Below, piece after piece: positions 46,060 to 58,899 of a stretch of DNA of 64,000 nt. The DNA is from Alitta virens (lineage: Eukaryota; Annelida; Polychaeta; Phyllodocida; Nereididae). Every line of letters starts with the position of its first letter. The stretch's first letter is position 1. Below the pieces are notes generated by a model, which did not search any database, was not told where the DNA came from, and worked only from the letters and a program-made list of their open reading frames with translations. The stretch is taken from contig OW028579.1 in assembly GCA_932294295.1 (NCBI GenBank), positions 5,354,370 to 5,418,369 on the forward strand. Reading direction: 5' to 3'. The position numbers were made by a program, and so were the translations under genes.

Positions 46060-49000
46060 TCAGTATTCTAGATTCCAAAAACCCATGTCACCAACAACAT
46101 TTTCCCAGTCAACAACTATATCAATGTGGTTCCCTGTTGACATAAACATGACAAGGGCAGGAAGATCTTTCGCGGTGAAGGCACGCCACAATGTATGGAC
46201 ATGTTCCATCTTGATCCCAGTCCTTTTTTGGAAATCCTCTTGGCTTATGCATTCTGGAAGGATTAAACATACTTACAAAACTTTTCTACATCCCCAAATA
46301 TTATGTATGGATATATTAGATTGAGTTCGGGCATAAGTGATCTTGTTTTTTTTCCTTATTTTGTTGCTTCCTGATGTGAACCATAGGTAAATGTTGGTTG
46401 GAAACAAACAAAAAACTACAGTGCTAGTCTCATGTTTTTGATTCAATTCTAAAATAATTGATTTCATTGAATTCCTTGTGTCTGAAACCTATAATTTGAC
46501 ACTTTGCATGAATTTCTATCATGTCTAGCCCGAGATATCAAGAAAATTAAACCGGCATCAATCTTGGATGCCATCTTGAATTCCCACTTTGCTACAAGGG
46601 GGTTTTTGGGGACTTTTGATAGGTTACTCCTAACATTTTTCTGACCATTTCCAGAAAACTTCAGCCTGTTTGTCATCTAGTAGTTTCATCGAACGCTCTC
46701 ACACAATTTTTGCACACTTGTAGTATGGACTTCTTCATGAAATATTTCCACTGCATACTCACCATACAAGTTTTTGGCAAACTCTTTAGGATCTTCAATC
46801 AGTATCTCTTGGTTGCTCGCCATTACAACCAAAGAGAGCCAACGAGAGCCATACTTGACTTGCATGACTTCGAAAAAGCGTTCGACATCGTCAAGACTGG
46901 TGCCGTTCTTGACTTCAGTTGGATCACTAACTTTCAGACTCTCAATCCATTGTCTTAATTCAAGGCTTACTTCCAGGATCCTATAAAGACAATAGTGCAG
47001 AACCATGTTTTAAGTAATTTGGTTGAGAACTTACTGATCTCTAAAATTCTGCAGTCTAAGCGGGAGGTTGAAAGGTTCATCAGAATATTTCATGCTTAGA
47101 TTGCCATTAGTGTTTTACAATAAGTATTGGCCAGTATTTAATAGTTTAAACATTAAGCAATATGTCAAGTATTTTTCAAGAAAAAATAAACACACAAAGC
47201 TTCCACGGTTTTAAGTTATATGTGAAAAAGAAGACATTTGAGGCTTATATTGAAGAATGCAATGTACCAAATTGTGATTCATTCAAATTTAATAGACCTA
47301 AAAATTAAAATTTCTGGTCATAATCTTCTACATTTATGCAAATTTGCTTTTATTACATTACATTTATCAAACTACTAGTGATCAAACACAATAATGACAA
47401 GAATTCATGTGAGAAAAAATCACCATCATCGTAGTCATCATACATATTAATTGCTTAACCTTTAAATGCCATTTGCCCATGAATAAAATGGTGATAACAA
47501 TGATGTGCCTGAAATAATGTATTGATGTAATTTTATGATAATTTAATAACAGTGACTTACCTTCTTGCATTGGTGTAACCCCCAAGACTTACATACATAC
47601 TCCGTGTATAGTTGTACATATTGAGTAATTGGCCATAAGGAACTACTGGGATAATTTTGTGAATGTCTTGTAAAGTCTTCGCATCTGTAATATTAATCAA
47701 ACAAATAATTACTGATATACAAACTGATTTTGCAGTATTGTAACATCATACCAAAAAAGTTTTTTTCAACAACAAATTTCATTTTCTTATTGACGATTAT
47801 ATATCCAATTATTCACCCCAACAATCCAGCAATCCTCGAGTGCCCGAAGTGACACATGAGTTTGCAAGAAATAGTATTAGCTACCGATATCCAAAATGTT
47901 ACAATACTATGCCACACAATTCCAAAAATATAATTTCAACTCATAATAATTTAAAAAATGTTATCAAAACAAATTCATAGAATCTTACAATGTGCACTGT
48001 AACATTGCTTATGAATTTGTTTTATCCGTGGCCATTAGTGTCCTTACGTGAATTATTATAAATTATAGTTATTGAAATCATTGTGCATTTATTTTCGGCT
48101 CATAGTCTAACATAATCATAGCATATAATCATCATTGTAATGTCATTATTAGTTAGTAGAGCTGGTTGACCTCACTAAGATGTTGCTGTACATCGCTAAT
48201 GAGAGGCCACCTAAATGTTATACTATACAATTATATCATGGTTACATGTGAGACATGAAGATATGTACACCCGAAAATGTCAATGTACAACGAGGCCAAT
48301 AGGCCGAGTTATACATAACATTCGAGGGTGTACATATCTCATGTCTCACAATGTAACCATTGTGTAATTGTTTTGTACCACTAAACTACAATATTTCTAT
48401 TGTCAATATGGTATTTAAAATGTTCATTGATTACGATTCACTGAAAAATAGCGCTCCATCTACAATTCGTTTGTAATTAATTCATTAATGACAGATATTT
48501 ATTTAGATAGGTGAAGATCTGAGAGTGCAGAAAATGTTTGAATTTCGAATACTACTAATCGCAGTGCGGCGTGACTCACTGTTGTACATGATGATTTGTA
48601 CAACGGTGTGAGAGAAAAGGCAACATATCAGCTGAAGACCAATGGGAACAGCTCAGTTGACCTGATTATTAGGCCTTCTGCCATTTCTCTAACCACGTAT
48701 CGATAACTTACTTTGCTAAATTTCACTCATATCCAGGTTTATACACTCAAAATCTAAAAATTAATGAGTGCACACACTCTTACTAACCTTGACATGATGT
48801 TATTTCCACACAATCATAATTTTCATGCAATGAATCGGCAATTTCAACTTCTGCTTCCTAAATCTGTTTAACGTTATGGCTGAATGACTTATTCATCGCC
48901 AATTTATAAAGCTAATTATTTTCCAAACTGAATATTTATCAGCCTGTTGCAAAATACAACGAAAAATGACGGGACTGTTGCCAGGCAAGGTATAGCTCTT

Positions 49001-49626
49001 CACTCACTTGCAAACAGACACATCTTGGCTTTCATAGCATCCTTATTGTTGATGTCAAAATTGAAGGCCACCTTCAAGGAGTTTTCCATCTGGGCATAGA
49101 TCACCGGCATCTCCTTCTTTATAACTCCTATGTACTTCGCAAAAGTGCTGTACAATTTCTCACATTTTTCATCTTCAGCTCTGGTTTCGGTAAATCTTCC
49201 CTCAGCCCCTTGTTAAGGAATGATGAAAAACATGAACACTGTTATTCAATATCACTGTACAATAATAGATAATAAACTGCATAGTAAAGTCAATAGCATA
49301 CATGTACATAGCTGCTTGAATTAAGCTCACTCTGTGCCTGACTGTATTTGTGTGTGAAATGAATTTAGTTTGATTTGAAGTTTTGAAGTTTATATGTATC
49401 TTCAAATAGATTCATTCAACAGTAAAATGTATGCGTGCTGAAAATTTAAACATCTGGATACCATTTTGGCATTTTACAAATAAAAACAAAATAAATGAGA
49501 ATTTTAACCAAAATATAGTACATGTCTTGAGTCACCAATTAAGAAGTTATTGTTTAACACTCTAATAGGTTTACCTTTTAAGGCTAAGAAGCAAAGCACC
49601 ACAGCAAAAAGAGAGTAGGTTTTCAT
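46060..49626 (-). CDS. Secreted protein of unknown family, minus-strand member, copy C (five exons)
   Basis: Exons are 49575-49626, 49008-49208, 47561-47684, 46763-46980 and 46060-46253. All have GT-AG borders and phases 1, 1, 2, 1, giving 262 residues. No stops or frameshifts are visible. Exons 1 and 2 are A-like. Exon 5 is identical by eye to that of copy B (ending MGFWNLEY), while exon 4 is open with RILEVSLELRQW. So this gene is a mosaic of the A and B lineages. The signal peptide, cysteine pair, NGT sequon and KYGSRW core are retained. Intron 4 has a deletion relative to B. Function unknown, likely secreted. Confidence 0.83.
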
Positions 49627-51837
49627 GATGGGAACTTCCAAACGGCTGCCACAATTTGAAATTAACTGTTATTCAGACCTATTTTAGCAGAACAATAAAA
49701 ATGCCAACGAAATAGGTTATAAGGTCGCACACAACTACATTTAAAAAAAAAATGCTTACATGCACAAATGTAATTGACTGAAAATGCCTGATGTGACAAA
49801 ACTAATTTCAAGCCAAATCACATCGTGCCCTCAACCCCTTATTTAAAGTGATGTATGCGAAAAATATTCCAGGGGCTGGAGACAAATTTGTTGAATTCAT
49901 TTTGAAGTATCTATGAAGACAGGATGATGCATTTTTCTGATATAGAATTATTAAATAACAAATACATAATATATATGTAACTTATTATATAAAATTGAGT
50001 ATCTTTCAAAATAATAACATTCACAGTTTTAATGCAAAAGGAATAAATCATTTAATTTTGTATCATTGGGATACATACATTTTCATAGTAAAACATTGAT
50101 GCGTCAATTTGGAAAATGTGGTGAGGTCAAGTTCGAATAGGTCACAGGGCGGATAACTGGTTCTGGTGTTAACTGAGATTTTTCAAAAGCCATTTTCTGA
50201 CAGCAGTTGTTCTGTTCCATGTAGATATACATGTATTTTGCATAGGTCTTCAGAGTGATTTTTTTTTCATGTTGTTTATTAGTTCTTTAATAACTGGTTA
50301 ATTTGACACCTGCTCTGCTCCATATAGATATAAATGCTTTTATAACTTAATTGTACATCAGTTGCTGGTTCAGCTCAATATATTCAGTTATCTCGCTCAC
50401 AATTTTTCACAATGCGGTAATCATTGTATGTGATTAATTAGGCAGATTAATTTGATAATGTACAGATAGACTTCAGTACTCAAATTATGGAATTTTTCAA
50501 GGAATGAATGCACTTTACTTACAATGCCTCCTTTTGTAAATTTCTGCTTCAAGTTTAGAGATTACCGTCCATGCGTTCACACTGTAGGATTATTGCAGGT
50601 TTAGGAAGTTTGCGGCAAATTCCGTCTTTCACTCTGATGTAGTGTCAGTTTTCATACAATTGGCAGCTCATAACCTGAGCTCAGTATTTGGTCAGAATCT
50701 TGGAAACTGTTTTAGTGTGCTGGGCCTTTCAGTAACTGACTTTTTAGCAGTAGAATTATAATAATATACCCGAACATCCTGACAACCGAATCCTGCAAGT
50801 GTGTCACTCCACTTGCACAAGCCCTGGTGATGCATTTACCACTCTATCTACAAATAAAATCAATTTTGATTTCTATTCCTTTTACCAATTTTTTCATTTC
50901 AGTATACTGCGAGTATGAGAGATAAATATATAATATAATAAATAATAATATGAAAGAACTAGCATGCATAAGGGATGGAATTTCGACTGCCCAACTGGAC
51001 CAAGAAGAGGCTGCAATGTTTCTTGATTTTATAAGCACCACATGAACTCTTTACATTTGATTATTTTATAATTTTTGGTTTATAATTTTACTCTATTTCC
51101 ACTCCAACCTCGAGGGAGCATGGACAGTTGCATCCTCAGAACGACTTTTCAGACTGATTTAAACATTTGATAAGAATGATATAATCACCCCAACATCAGG
51201 GCAATAAACTTCTTTTCACCTCTTTTGACCTAATTTTACCATTTTCTGTACAGTTGCAAGGCTATTTCTGTATTCTTCTAGATCAATGGCCTACATAGCA
51301 TAGAAAAGGTCAATAACTTTGTAATTTTTCTGATCTGTCTCTTTTATCCGTGAACAGTCCATGCTCATTCTAAAACTGCTGTAAGTATACCTAAAAGGTA
51401 TGAATAAACATTGTATATGTAGAAGCAAAGTCAAATTGAAATATGGAACTGAAGCCAGTTGCATTTAGATCAAATACGCCATCATTCAAGTAGATTTGAC
51501 AATTTCTAGTGATTTACTTAGATAATTGTGATGTTGTGATGTTCATAAACTGCTTCAACAAAAGCCAAACTTTTTATTTTTTTTCTCCGATTTAGTATAT
51601 TTTTTGACCTACATATAGCAATTTAAATGCAAAGTATGCAAATTATATTTATTAAAAAAACATTTCAGTGACATGATACTGTTGAATCATCCGTTTTGCG
51701 ACCTATTTCATGCAATATTGGGTCACGAAAAAAGTCCGTTCATGACAAAATTTATAAATAGATCATTATATTTTGGCTTTTTGGAAAGTTCACTGTTATT
51801 TGAAGTTCTGTTGGGCTACGTGATACACGCAGCAAAG
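49627..51837. promoter_or_regulatory. Divergent intergenic region, block C
   Basis: Nearly identical to 14118-16330 of block A, including the TATAAATA at 51753-51760 for the plus gene, the TTTAAATA-like site for the minus gene and the LINE tail at about 50540-50750. Confidence 0.6.
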
Positions 51838-54800
51838 ATGAAGTTCATCGTTGTGACATCTACAGCTTTTGTGGCTTTTGGTGAGTAAAATGTAAAAACA
51901 TGGTGACTAAAGCCTGGATCTCACATAGCCATAAAATGATGGATAATCTGTGGTTGATACCTAAACCCTTAGTTGACGTAAAAAAAAGGGGCATGGCTAG
52001 GCGATGATGTATGGCTACGCACTTGTTGGCCTATGCAAGGTACTGGTTACCCTGCCGATAGTACGTAGCATGTGTTGACTGTACTCCGACAGAGAGATGG
52101 AGGTACCACGTACAATGTACCATCCCCAAACTTTGAAGTACGCTATGTATGATCCACGTTATGCGGCGTATAATCCTCTGTATCAACCACGGAAGTGAAA
52201 AGAAAGATGCAAAATCAAAAGAAATCGCAAAAAATGACATATGACTCACGTAAGCTATGGCGTAAGCCATGTACAATCCGCTGACTGCGTCATATGATGA
52301 AAGTATTAATTGCGTAACAATCTTTCCAGCCCATTACGTCTCAGTTTCATGGAATTTTTGAGCGCATGTTTACAAATTCCGTCGCTAGAGCCGGAATTTG
52401 ACGGCACAGCCACGAAAGCGAGGAAAGACAAAGTAAACCCATCGTAAACCTCACGGAATGCTTTACATGACCGATACGGCTCTTTACATCCACGTTTCCA
52501 GCTATGTGAGATTCCCGCTAAAGAGATTTAATTGCTATAGTATTGGCAGCATTCTCTTTATATCAGAGAAAGTGGATAATCATTTTGAATCCCTACTGTA
52601 AATGTTCAGCGATTGACAATGGTTGGTAATGATTGGTAATGTTTGGCAATGTTTGCAATGATTTGTATACCGGTGGACTTAGAGCACTCAAACTGCAGTA
52701 TAGAAACTGCTGGTGCATTGCTAACTGGAATTACACAATTTCTTAGTTTAGTGTTCAGAAGGTCATCTTTTACAGAAATGGAAATTACCAGTTAATTAAT
52801 TTGATCATGGTCTTCCATTATGAAGTTGCAGCATTTTCATTGGGTGCCACACAGAACATCAGTGAGGACTGCCAAAAACTCTCTGATTTTGTGACAAAAG
52901 CCCTGCGCATACTGCAAGAAAGGTTACCAGATTATTTCGCGAAGGCTACGTCGTTAGAGGTACAACAGTTTCTGAACATGGACATCACTGATAAAAGAGC
53001 TCGTGAGACATTTCTTTGCAAATTTGCAGGTAATTATTGATGTTTTATTATCTTTCTTACTTTTAAAGCCTGGTGAGGATCTGATTTATGTCTTAAAGTT
53101 CTGTAGTTGAAATTTGGGTTGTTTGAAAGTGAAGTCATGAATGCAGAGCGGGTCCCTGCTTTGGGCCTCGCAGGTACATCTACAAAAATTAAGCTATTTT
53201 GATAGGGCTGATCACTTCTTTTGTGACCTTGCATGTGACCTTGCATGAAATACCAATATAATACATGACATCACAACAGTCTAATTAATTATTGATGATG
53301 TCATCTATTATTGTGCATTGGTGACATCATGTGCAGTATAAATTCTTTGGGGTACATGGTCACACAAAAACTGGCCGCTTAAACATATATGTATGTGTAT
53401 AGGATAAAAAAATATCATACTCCTCTGAATAGGCACCATATCTAATGAGAACATTTTTTTTATAGCAAGAATAGATATCTGGCAATATGTGAACAGCAGA
53501 GAAATGGGAGTGTTTAATATTCCAGTGCGAAATGGAATAAATGACTTTTTTTTTTAATTAATAATATATATACATGTCATTAATATCTACCAAAGGATAT
53601 TATCACACATTTGTTAGCAATTTCTTAATATCAAAGCTTTACTATAAATTATCTTGTCATAGCTTCAAATAATGTATTAACACAATTTCCAGAGTAAACA
53701 AAACCCTCTTAGTTCGTAGTGGTTGTATCCAATGCAATGGAATTTTACCCTTTTGAGTTGAAGGTGACCTCATTGGCCAAGGGTAGTGGTCAGGCCATGT
53801 CACGGCAGGGTCAACTCATTTAAATATAAAGTTTGGGTCTCTGCTGATTGGCATGTAGCTTATATTAGAAGTACATTATTTGTAGAAGTTTTTTGATTAC
53901 ATTCTATTGTTAGATGTTTAGCTGTATATCATAACTCATGGTATTGTTTCAGATGCCGGAAACCTTCGTGAGTTATACAATGGTATACCAAGAGTATGGC
54001 TTTCACCAAGCGCTCGGTATGAAGATTTTGTCCAAGGTTATTCCAATGTGCAATATGAAGTGCAAAGTCTGGTCGGCGGCTACACCAATGTCGAAAGGTG
54101 ATTTTGTTGGGATTTTTTAAAATATATTTTTCTGTTTCTAATTAGCCTAGATCCATTGAATAACATGGGATCATAAAAAGTTGTTATATTCGATAGAGAA
54201 GTGATCCAGAGTAACTGCTGTTGGTGCTGTAAGCTAACAGTGTTTGTCATATCACAAATTGTCTTGAATGACTGAGCACACAGCCAGTTGTCCAATTAGG
54301 TAATAAATATACACTAGTAAAACAATGCTAAGTGCGTCTGAGGTCAGTCCCTAAAAATGAATTAGGCTTCTTGTATTCAAAGTATGATGATCAGTGAGGT
54401 GGATGATGCACAGAGCTCATGGCAGTTAATGTACTACTTATTGATTTATCACTTTTTATAGGCTAATCAGGATCCAAATTGATTTGAGAAAATGGAACAA
54501 GTTTATATTAATTTTTAATCCCGCTATACTCCTAATCCATATTATGTTTCTTGTACATGAAGGGTGCAGGGAATGATGTTTGATTTGAGCGACTTAAACA
54601 GAAAATTAGGAGATGGAGACACTCTTCAGGAAAGAACAGATCTCGCCACTTTGACCAACTTCATGAAGGTTATGCAAATCAAGTACGGCTCACGGTGGAT
54701 TGCTTATACTATTCACCTTGAACATCAAGATTTTGTTATTGAAGATCCAGAGGAATTTGCCAAGACACTTTATGGTAATGATTGAATATTAACCTTAAAG

Positions 54801-55360
54801 TTTATTCTCTCTTTAAAATTATCATAAGGTTTTCTGTCTTTCAAATAATGTTTTTTTTTTTTTTTTACTTCTTGTTGTCATCATAATCGCAGAGAACCAA
54901 GAGAAATTATGATGGAAAATGTGGCAAATCAAATAGTATTACAGAGAGTTAACCCTTGACTTATTATAAATATTTCTGACCATTTTGTTTTGCTCCTGTT
55001 TTGTACAGACATTTTAAGATATCTTATAATACTCATGCACAGTACCACACAACAGAAACTGTGCAATTTTGCTTTACATAATATTATTTATAACAGGTGG
55101 GTGGGATATTTTGCTCCAGATAGGGCTGATCAGGACAGGCAGGTGCCTTTAATATGTATTACACATATCTTCCTGTTTCAGAGAATACTTTCGTCGAAGA
55201 CTTCCAGAATTTCACACGTTTAGAGGAACCATTGTTGAAACAATTCAGCATGTCAAAAGATTATCTTGACCACTTGGCGATATTAATGAAATTGGCCGAC
55301 CTGTACGCGGAAGGAATCAACCTTGTTGGGGATCTTGGATTCTTCAACCTTGAAAAATGA
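51838..55360 (+). CDS. Secreted protein of unknown family, plus-strand member, copy C (five exons)
   Basis: Exons are 51838-51880, 52832-53029, 53953-54097, 54563-54774 and 55182-55360. Phases are 1, 1, 2, 1 and the product is 258 residues. It differs from copy A at only a few residues: WLSPSARYED for WLPPSPRYED and YSNV for YSHV in exon 3, VQGMM for VLGMM at the start of exon 4, and DYLDHL for DHLDHL in exon 5. The signal peptide MKFIVVTSTAFVAFA, the cysteine pair, KYGSRW and the VGDLGFFNLEK end are unchanged. The near identity to A points to a very recent duplication or conversion. Confidence 0.86.
51912..52518. mobile_element. Intron 1 MITE, copy C
   Basis: Same element and site as 16405-16991, with TAAA on both sides (51908-51911 and 52519-52522). 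It is longer than copy A because copy A lost a short GGGGCATGGCTAGG-type segment. Confidence 0.8.
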
Positions 55361-55448
55361 ATTGTCATCTAATGCAATTTGGTCAGGACAATTCACAGTA
55401 AATTTCATAGAATTGGGAACTAAACTCCAGACGACGTCATGTGAATCC

Positions 55449-55495
55449 ATGACTCCCATTGGTTGATGGACTGCATTATAACCAATGGGAGTCAT
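55449..55495 (+). other. 3'-UTR stem-loop, copy C
   Basis: Perfect 16-bp arms identical to those of copy A (19923-19969), between the stop codon and the AATAAA at 55623-55628. Confidence 0.7.
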
Positions 55496-55622
55496 CTATT
55501 CACAGCATGTCTTCTTGAGTTACCAATCTGTGTGTTTTTCTATGAAAACCTGTTACATGAATGTAATATTGCATTAGTCTTGTTCACTGGTGCATGCATG
55601 CAACTGAAAATTAGTACACCCC

Positions 55623-55628
55623 AATAAA
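55623..55628 (+). promoter_or_regulatory. Polyadenylation signal of the plus-strand gene, copy C
   Basis: AATAAA about 263 bp after the stop codon, in the same context as in A. Confidence 0.7.
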
Positions 55629-56230
55629 GTATATTAAAATATTTCAAACGTTTTGATGAATAGGCCTACTATTTTTTTATGACGCATAGCCATGCATGGA
55701 CATTTTGTGAATAAGAAATGAGATTGAGAATGGTATCTTCAGTCACCGTATTACAATTATGATTTGAATATGCATCAAAGACCGCAAATGTACATTAAAA
55801 TCACTTAAAAAATGTTTGCGCTTACTTACAGGACAACAATATAATGGCGCACAACATACATAATGTGACTTGACAACAGCAACTGTATCTGTGTATCTTT
55901 TGACATTTAGAAAATATACCAATTCAAAAATTACTCATAATACGACATTTGATGATTTTCTCAAAATTCAAAGGACCATAACTTTGCAATTACAGTGATA
56001 GACATTTCATATAGTTTGATCTCATATGATGAAGTTTAAGCACATAAAATATAAAATAAATGAGACAGTCATGCGTCAACTGACATGTATACATGTGACA
56101 TAGCAATTGCAATAAGTTGAAACTAAAGAAATCAAAGCAAACTTACAATTATTTTTCTGCAGAGCAGTACATAGAAAATTTAAGAGGATGTGTCCATTTC
56201 CTTAAGTGCTTTTCAACTGCTGAGTATAGC

Positions 56231-56461
56231 TTAGAAATGTGACACGGCGTGAAGGTAGTAGCTTAGACCTGTTTTCTTGTTTGGTAAAATGTTGGCTTGT
56301 TTTCTCAGCACTTTGGTTGCTACATAGTTTACAACCTCGTTTAGGTTCTTGAAGTTGGGTGTCACTTTGCATAAGTTTAAAACGTTTGGTTTTTCGTCAT
56401 CTAGAATAAGACTCGGACATCTAGAGCTTCTTGTAAGATACTTGAGAGGTGTTGCAGACAT
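56231..56461 (-). other. Unassigned 76-codon frame, copy C
   Basis: Counterpart of 20774-21004, with apparent changes PNVLN for PNILN and HAVSHF for HALSHF. Same uncertain status: possibly part of the Polinton relic. Confidence 0.3.
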
Positions 56462-56639
56462 TTTCCTGTGTATTTACTCATGGTAGTTTTTTGGTCATAA
56501 TGCAGCTGTACAGGGCATTGCAATCAAAGTACATCAGGTAAGATGTGGGTTGTTGCGGGTCGTACCCAGCCACTTGGGGGTTGTTGGCTTGGGCGTGGCG
56601 TGGCGCAAGGGACTCATTGAGTCTCATTGAGAAGCCACC

Positions 56640-57690
56640 CCTTTCATGAGGAAACACGCCTGTTTTGGTCTATAGTTCTAGTCCACGTGGCTTGTCCTGC
56701 ATGCATTTTTCTTAGGAAGTCTAGATATTTCGTGCAATCTAACCCAAAACGTTTGTGAAAGAAATTCCGGTAAGTTTCAAACGTCTGCTGAAAGAGTAAT
56801 GTCTGTTTGCAGGTAAATCTTCATTTACTCCATAAGGTTTGCTCCCAGACTTTTTGCGCGTGTGTGTAATCTTCAGGAGATATTTCTCTTTCCCTCAAGT
56901 TGTAGAAGAATGTTTTGTCTGGTAATTTTTCGTTTCCCATAGGATGTCTTCGTTTGTTACATATTCATAAGGAAACACGCCTATTTTGGTCAGTAATTCT
57001 GGTACACGTGGCTTGTCCTGCATACATTTTTCGCTTGTTACAAAATCTTTTCTGGGAAATTTTCATTATGTATACCAGATAAGCTAGTGAGGAGCTCAAG
57101 TGGTTGAAATAATCTATGACTATGATCGCCCCCCAAACAACTCCATGGACATGATGTTATCCCCTGTTTACCCAATCAATCTCATTTGCTGTTGCTCCAG
57201 GATGTAGACATTCTGGATGAGAAGTGAATATCGAAACGTCCCCCGTTGTGGAAGATGAGGGGCGTTCTTGTAAATCGAGTGTCCATGCGGTTTAGGTTGT
57301 ATTCGTTACAGATGGCAGCAAATTAGTTTCTTTTGCTTTGAAAGGCGTGTTGCAAACGTAGCATTGCCCGGAGTCTTCATGCTTCTGCTCTTGTTTTTTG
57401 TTCATGTGTATGAGGTGGTCTAGGTAGTGCATTTCTTTTTGTAAGGTGTGATAAAAACTTTTGATGCAGTCATGCCCCATATGAATGATTGGGCATGCTT
57501 GGTTGTATTTTGTTTTAGCCACAGGGAGGTGTCTCTTGGTTCTTTTTGTTTTAGTTTGGGTGTTGGTGCCCGGAGTCTTCATGCTTCTGCTCTTGTTTTT
57601 TTGTTCATGTGTATGAGGTGGTCTAGGTAGTGCATTTCTTTTTGTAAGGTGTGATAAAAACTTTTGATGCAGTCATGCCCCATATGAATG
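56640..57690 (-). pseudogene. Polinton-type DNA polymerase B fossil, copy C (rearranged)
   Basis: It keeps the segment deleted in copy A: MGHDCIKSFYHTL and, further on, CYVCNTPFKAKET, the cysteine-containing insert typical of this polymerase family. It has lost the YPVSLDQIPEF and PYSIHYDLET segments that copy A keeps. A roughly 120-bp piece containing the MGHDCIK motif is duplicated (57370-57487 and 57573-57690). A 60-70 bp tract coding QDKPRVPELLTKKGVF also occurs twice (about 56650-56715 and 56965-57030), as in A. The N-terminal basic tract continues beyond an inserted MITE at 58505-58620. Confidence 0.7.
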
Positions 57691-57694
57691 CATA

Positions 57695-58497
57695 CAGGGT
57701 GCGGCCTTAAAACTTGCACTGGGCATCTCCTCTTTCGAGATAGCTCTAGGTTACTCAAATGCTTATGAGATCCTTTAAAGTTTTGCCACATTTAGTAAGC
57801 AGCTGGTAAGGGGTATAAGCAATTGGTCATTGTGATATTTTTGATCTTGTAACGTCTGAAGCCACCGAAAATATAATAATTGCAGAGAATCCTCCTACAG
57901 TGTTTTCTATACATGCATATATATATTATGGTATAAGATAAGAAGGTTGGTTTCAGTTTTGATCCAGCAAGGTCATAAAATTATAAACAATGATAACAGA
58001 GATATATAATGGTATTCCAGAGGGACTTTTTGAATCTAAAATTAATCTGGAAAAATCACATGATTTTCAGGAAGATAGGCCAGTTAATAAGACAGAAATA
58101 ACAGAAAATTTATCAGAATCCAAAATGGCACTTTTCACCTCAAAGGTGTCAATGCTCTACCTTCTTATTAAAAATGAACCTATTTGCCCTATTTTTGGTG
58201 GCAAAGGTCAACAAAGGTGTCTGTAACACATCTGTATGATCAGTGACATAATCTAATGTTTGTATTGCAAAGGCCGAGGTGAAAATGACCCGAAGGTGTG
58301 ATTACTGTGCATCTGCTGTATTTAGATCCATATTATCAAAAACTCATGATGAAACAAGAAAATATATAAATAAAGATAATTTAGGACTATAATTACTTTT
58401 TTGCGTATGATTGCAGCTGCATGCGATTACAGTCAATTGAGGTAATAACAAAAGAGGTAGCAGTAGCTGCTGGTGCAAGTTTTTATGCCGCACCCTG
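57695..58497. mobile_element. 803-bp mariner/Tc1-type MITE in the polymerase fossil
   Basis: The left end is CAGGGTGCGGCCTTAAAAC, and the right end in reverse complement is CAGGGTGCGGCATAAAAAC, both continuing to TTGCAC. TA flanks each side (57693-57694 and 58498-58499). Copy A has GCATATAATGG (about 22466-22476), consistent with an unoccupied site. TA target and CAGGG termini fit the Tc1/mariner superfamily. No transposase frame is visible; a 78-codon frame at 57990-58226 has no recognisable motif. Confidence 0.75.
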
Positions 58498-58504
58498 TAT
58501 AATG

Positions 58505-58620
58505 GTGAGGGTTGTGACTTTTTTTGTTTTTTCTTTCCTGAGCCATAAAGTGGTGCAGAGCTGTAAGAATGTAGTAAAGGAAGCATTTTTGCTCTGCCAT
58601 TGGGGGAAAGGTGAGAATTT
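58505..58620 (-). pseudogene. N-terminal piece of the polymerase fossil, copy C
   Basis: Homologous to 22468-22585 in A, coding the YGSGKKKQKKSQPS-type basic tract. The MITE at 57695-58497 separates it from the rest of the polymerase. Homology to A ends at about 58620, where the DIRS-like element begins in A. Confidence 0.65.
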
Positions 58621-58895
58621 AGGGGTGGTGTTTGATGAGCTCGGGCGGGGGAAGACGTGCTCAAGTACGTGCCCCATGTTCTCTCACATTGCACCAAGTA
58701 AAGCTCTACATCGTATCTGGTCTTGCCTCTGGGTAAGCAAGCAAGGCGGTCCTACTTCACAACCAGGCGCACTCTGACAACACTGGACAGTTTGACCTCC
58801 CTGGCAAACGTGTGAGAATAAACTGATTTTCCAAATTTTTTTCTTCATGTATAGTCTCACGTATTCATCCGCGTTTGTCTTTCGACTTAAAAGTA
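58621..58895. other. Unassigned interval between polymerase and protease fossils
   Basis: No motif recognised on either strand. By position it may be spacer or degraded sequence of the same Polinton relic. Confidence 0.4.
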
Positions 58896-58899
58896 TTAA

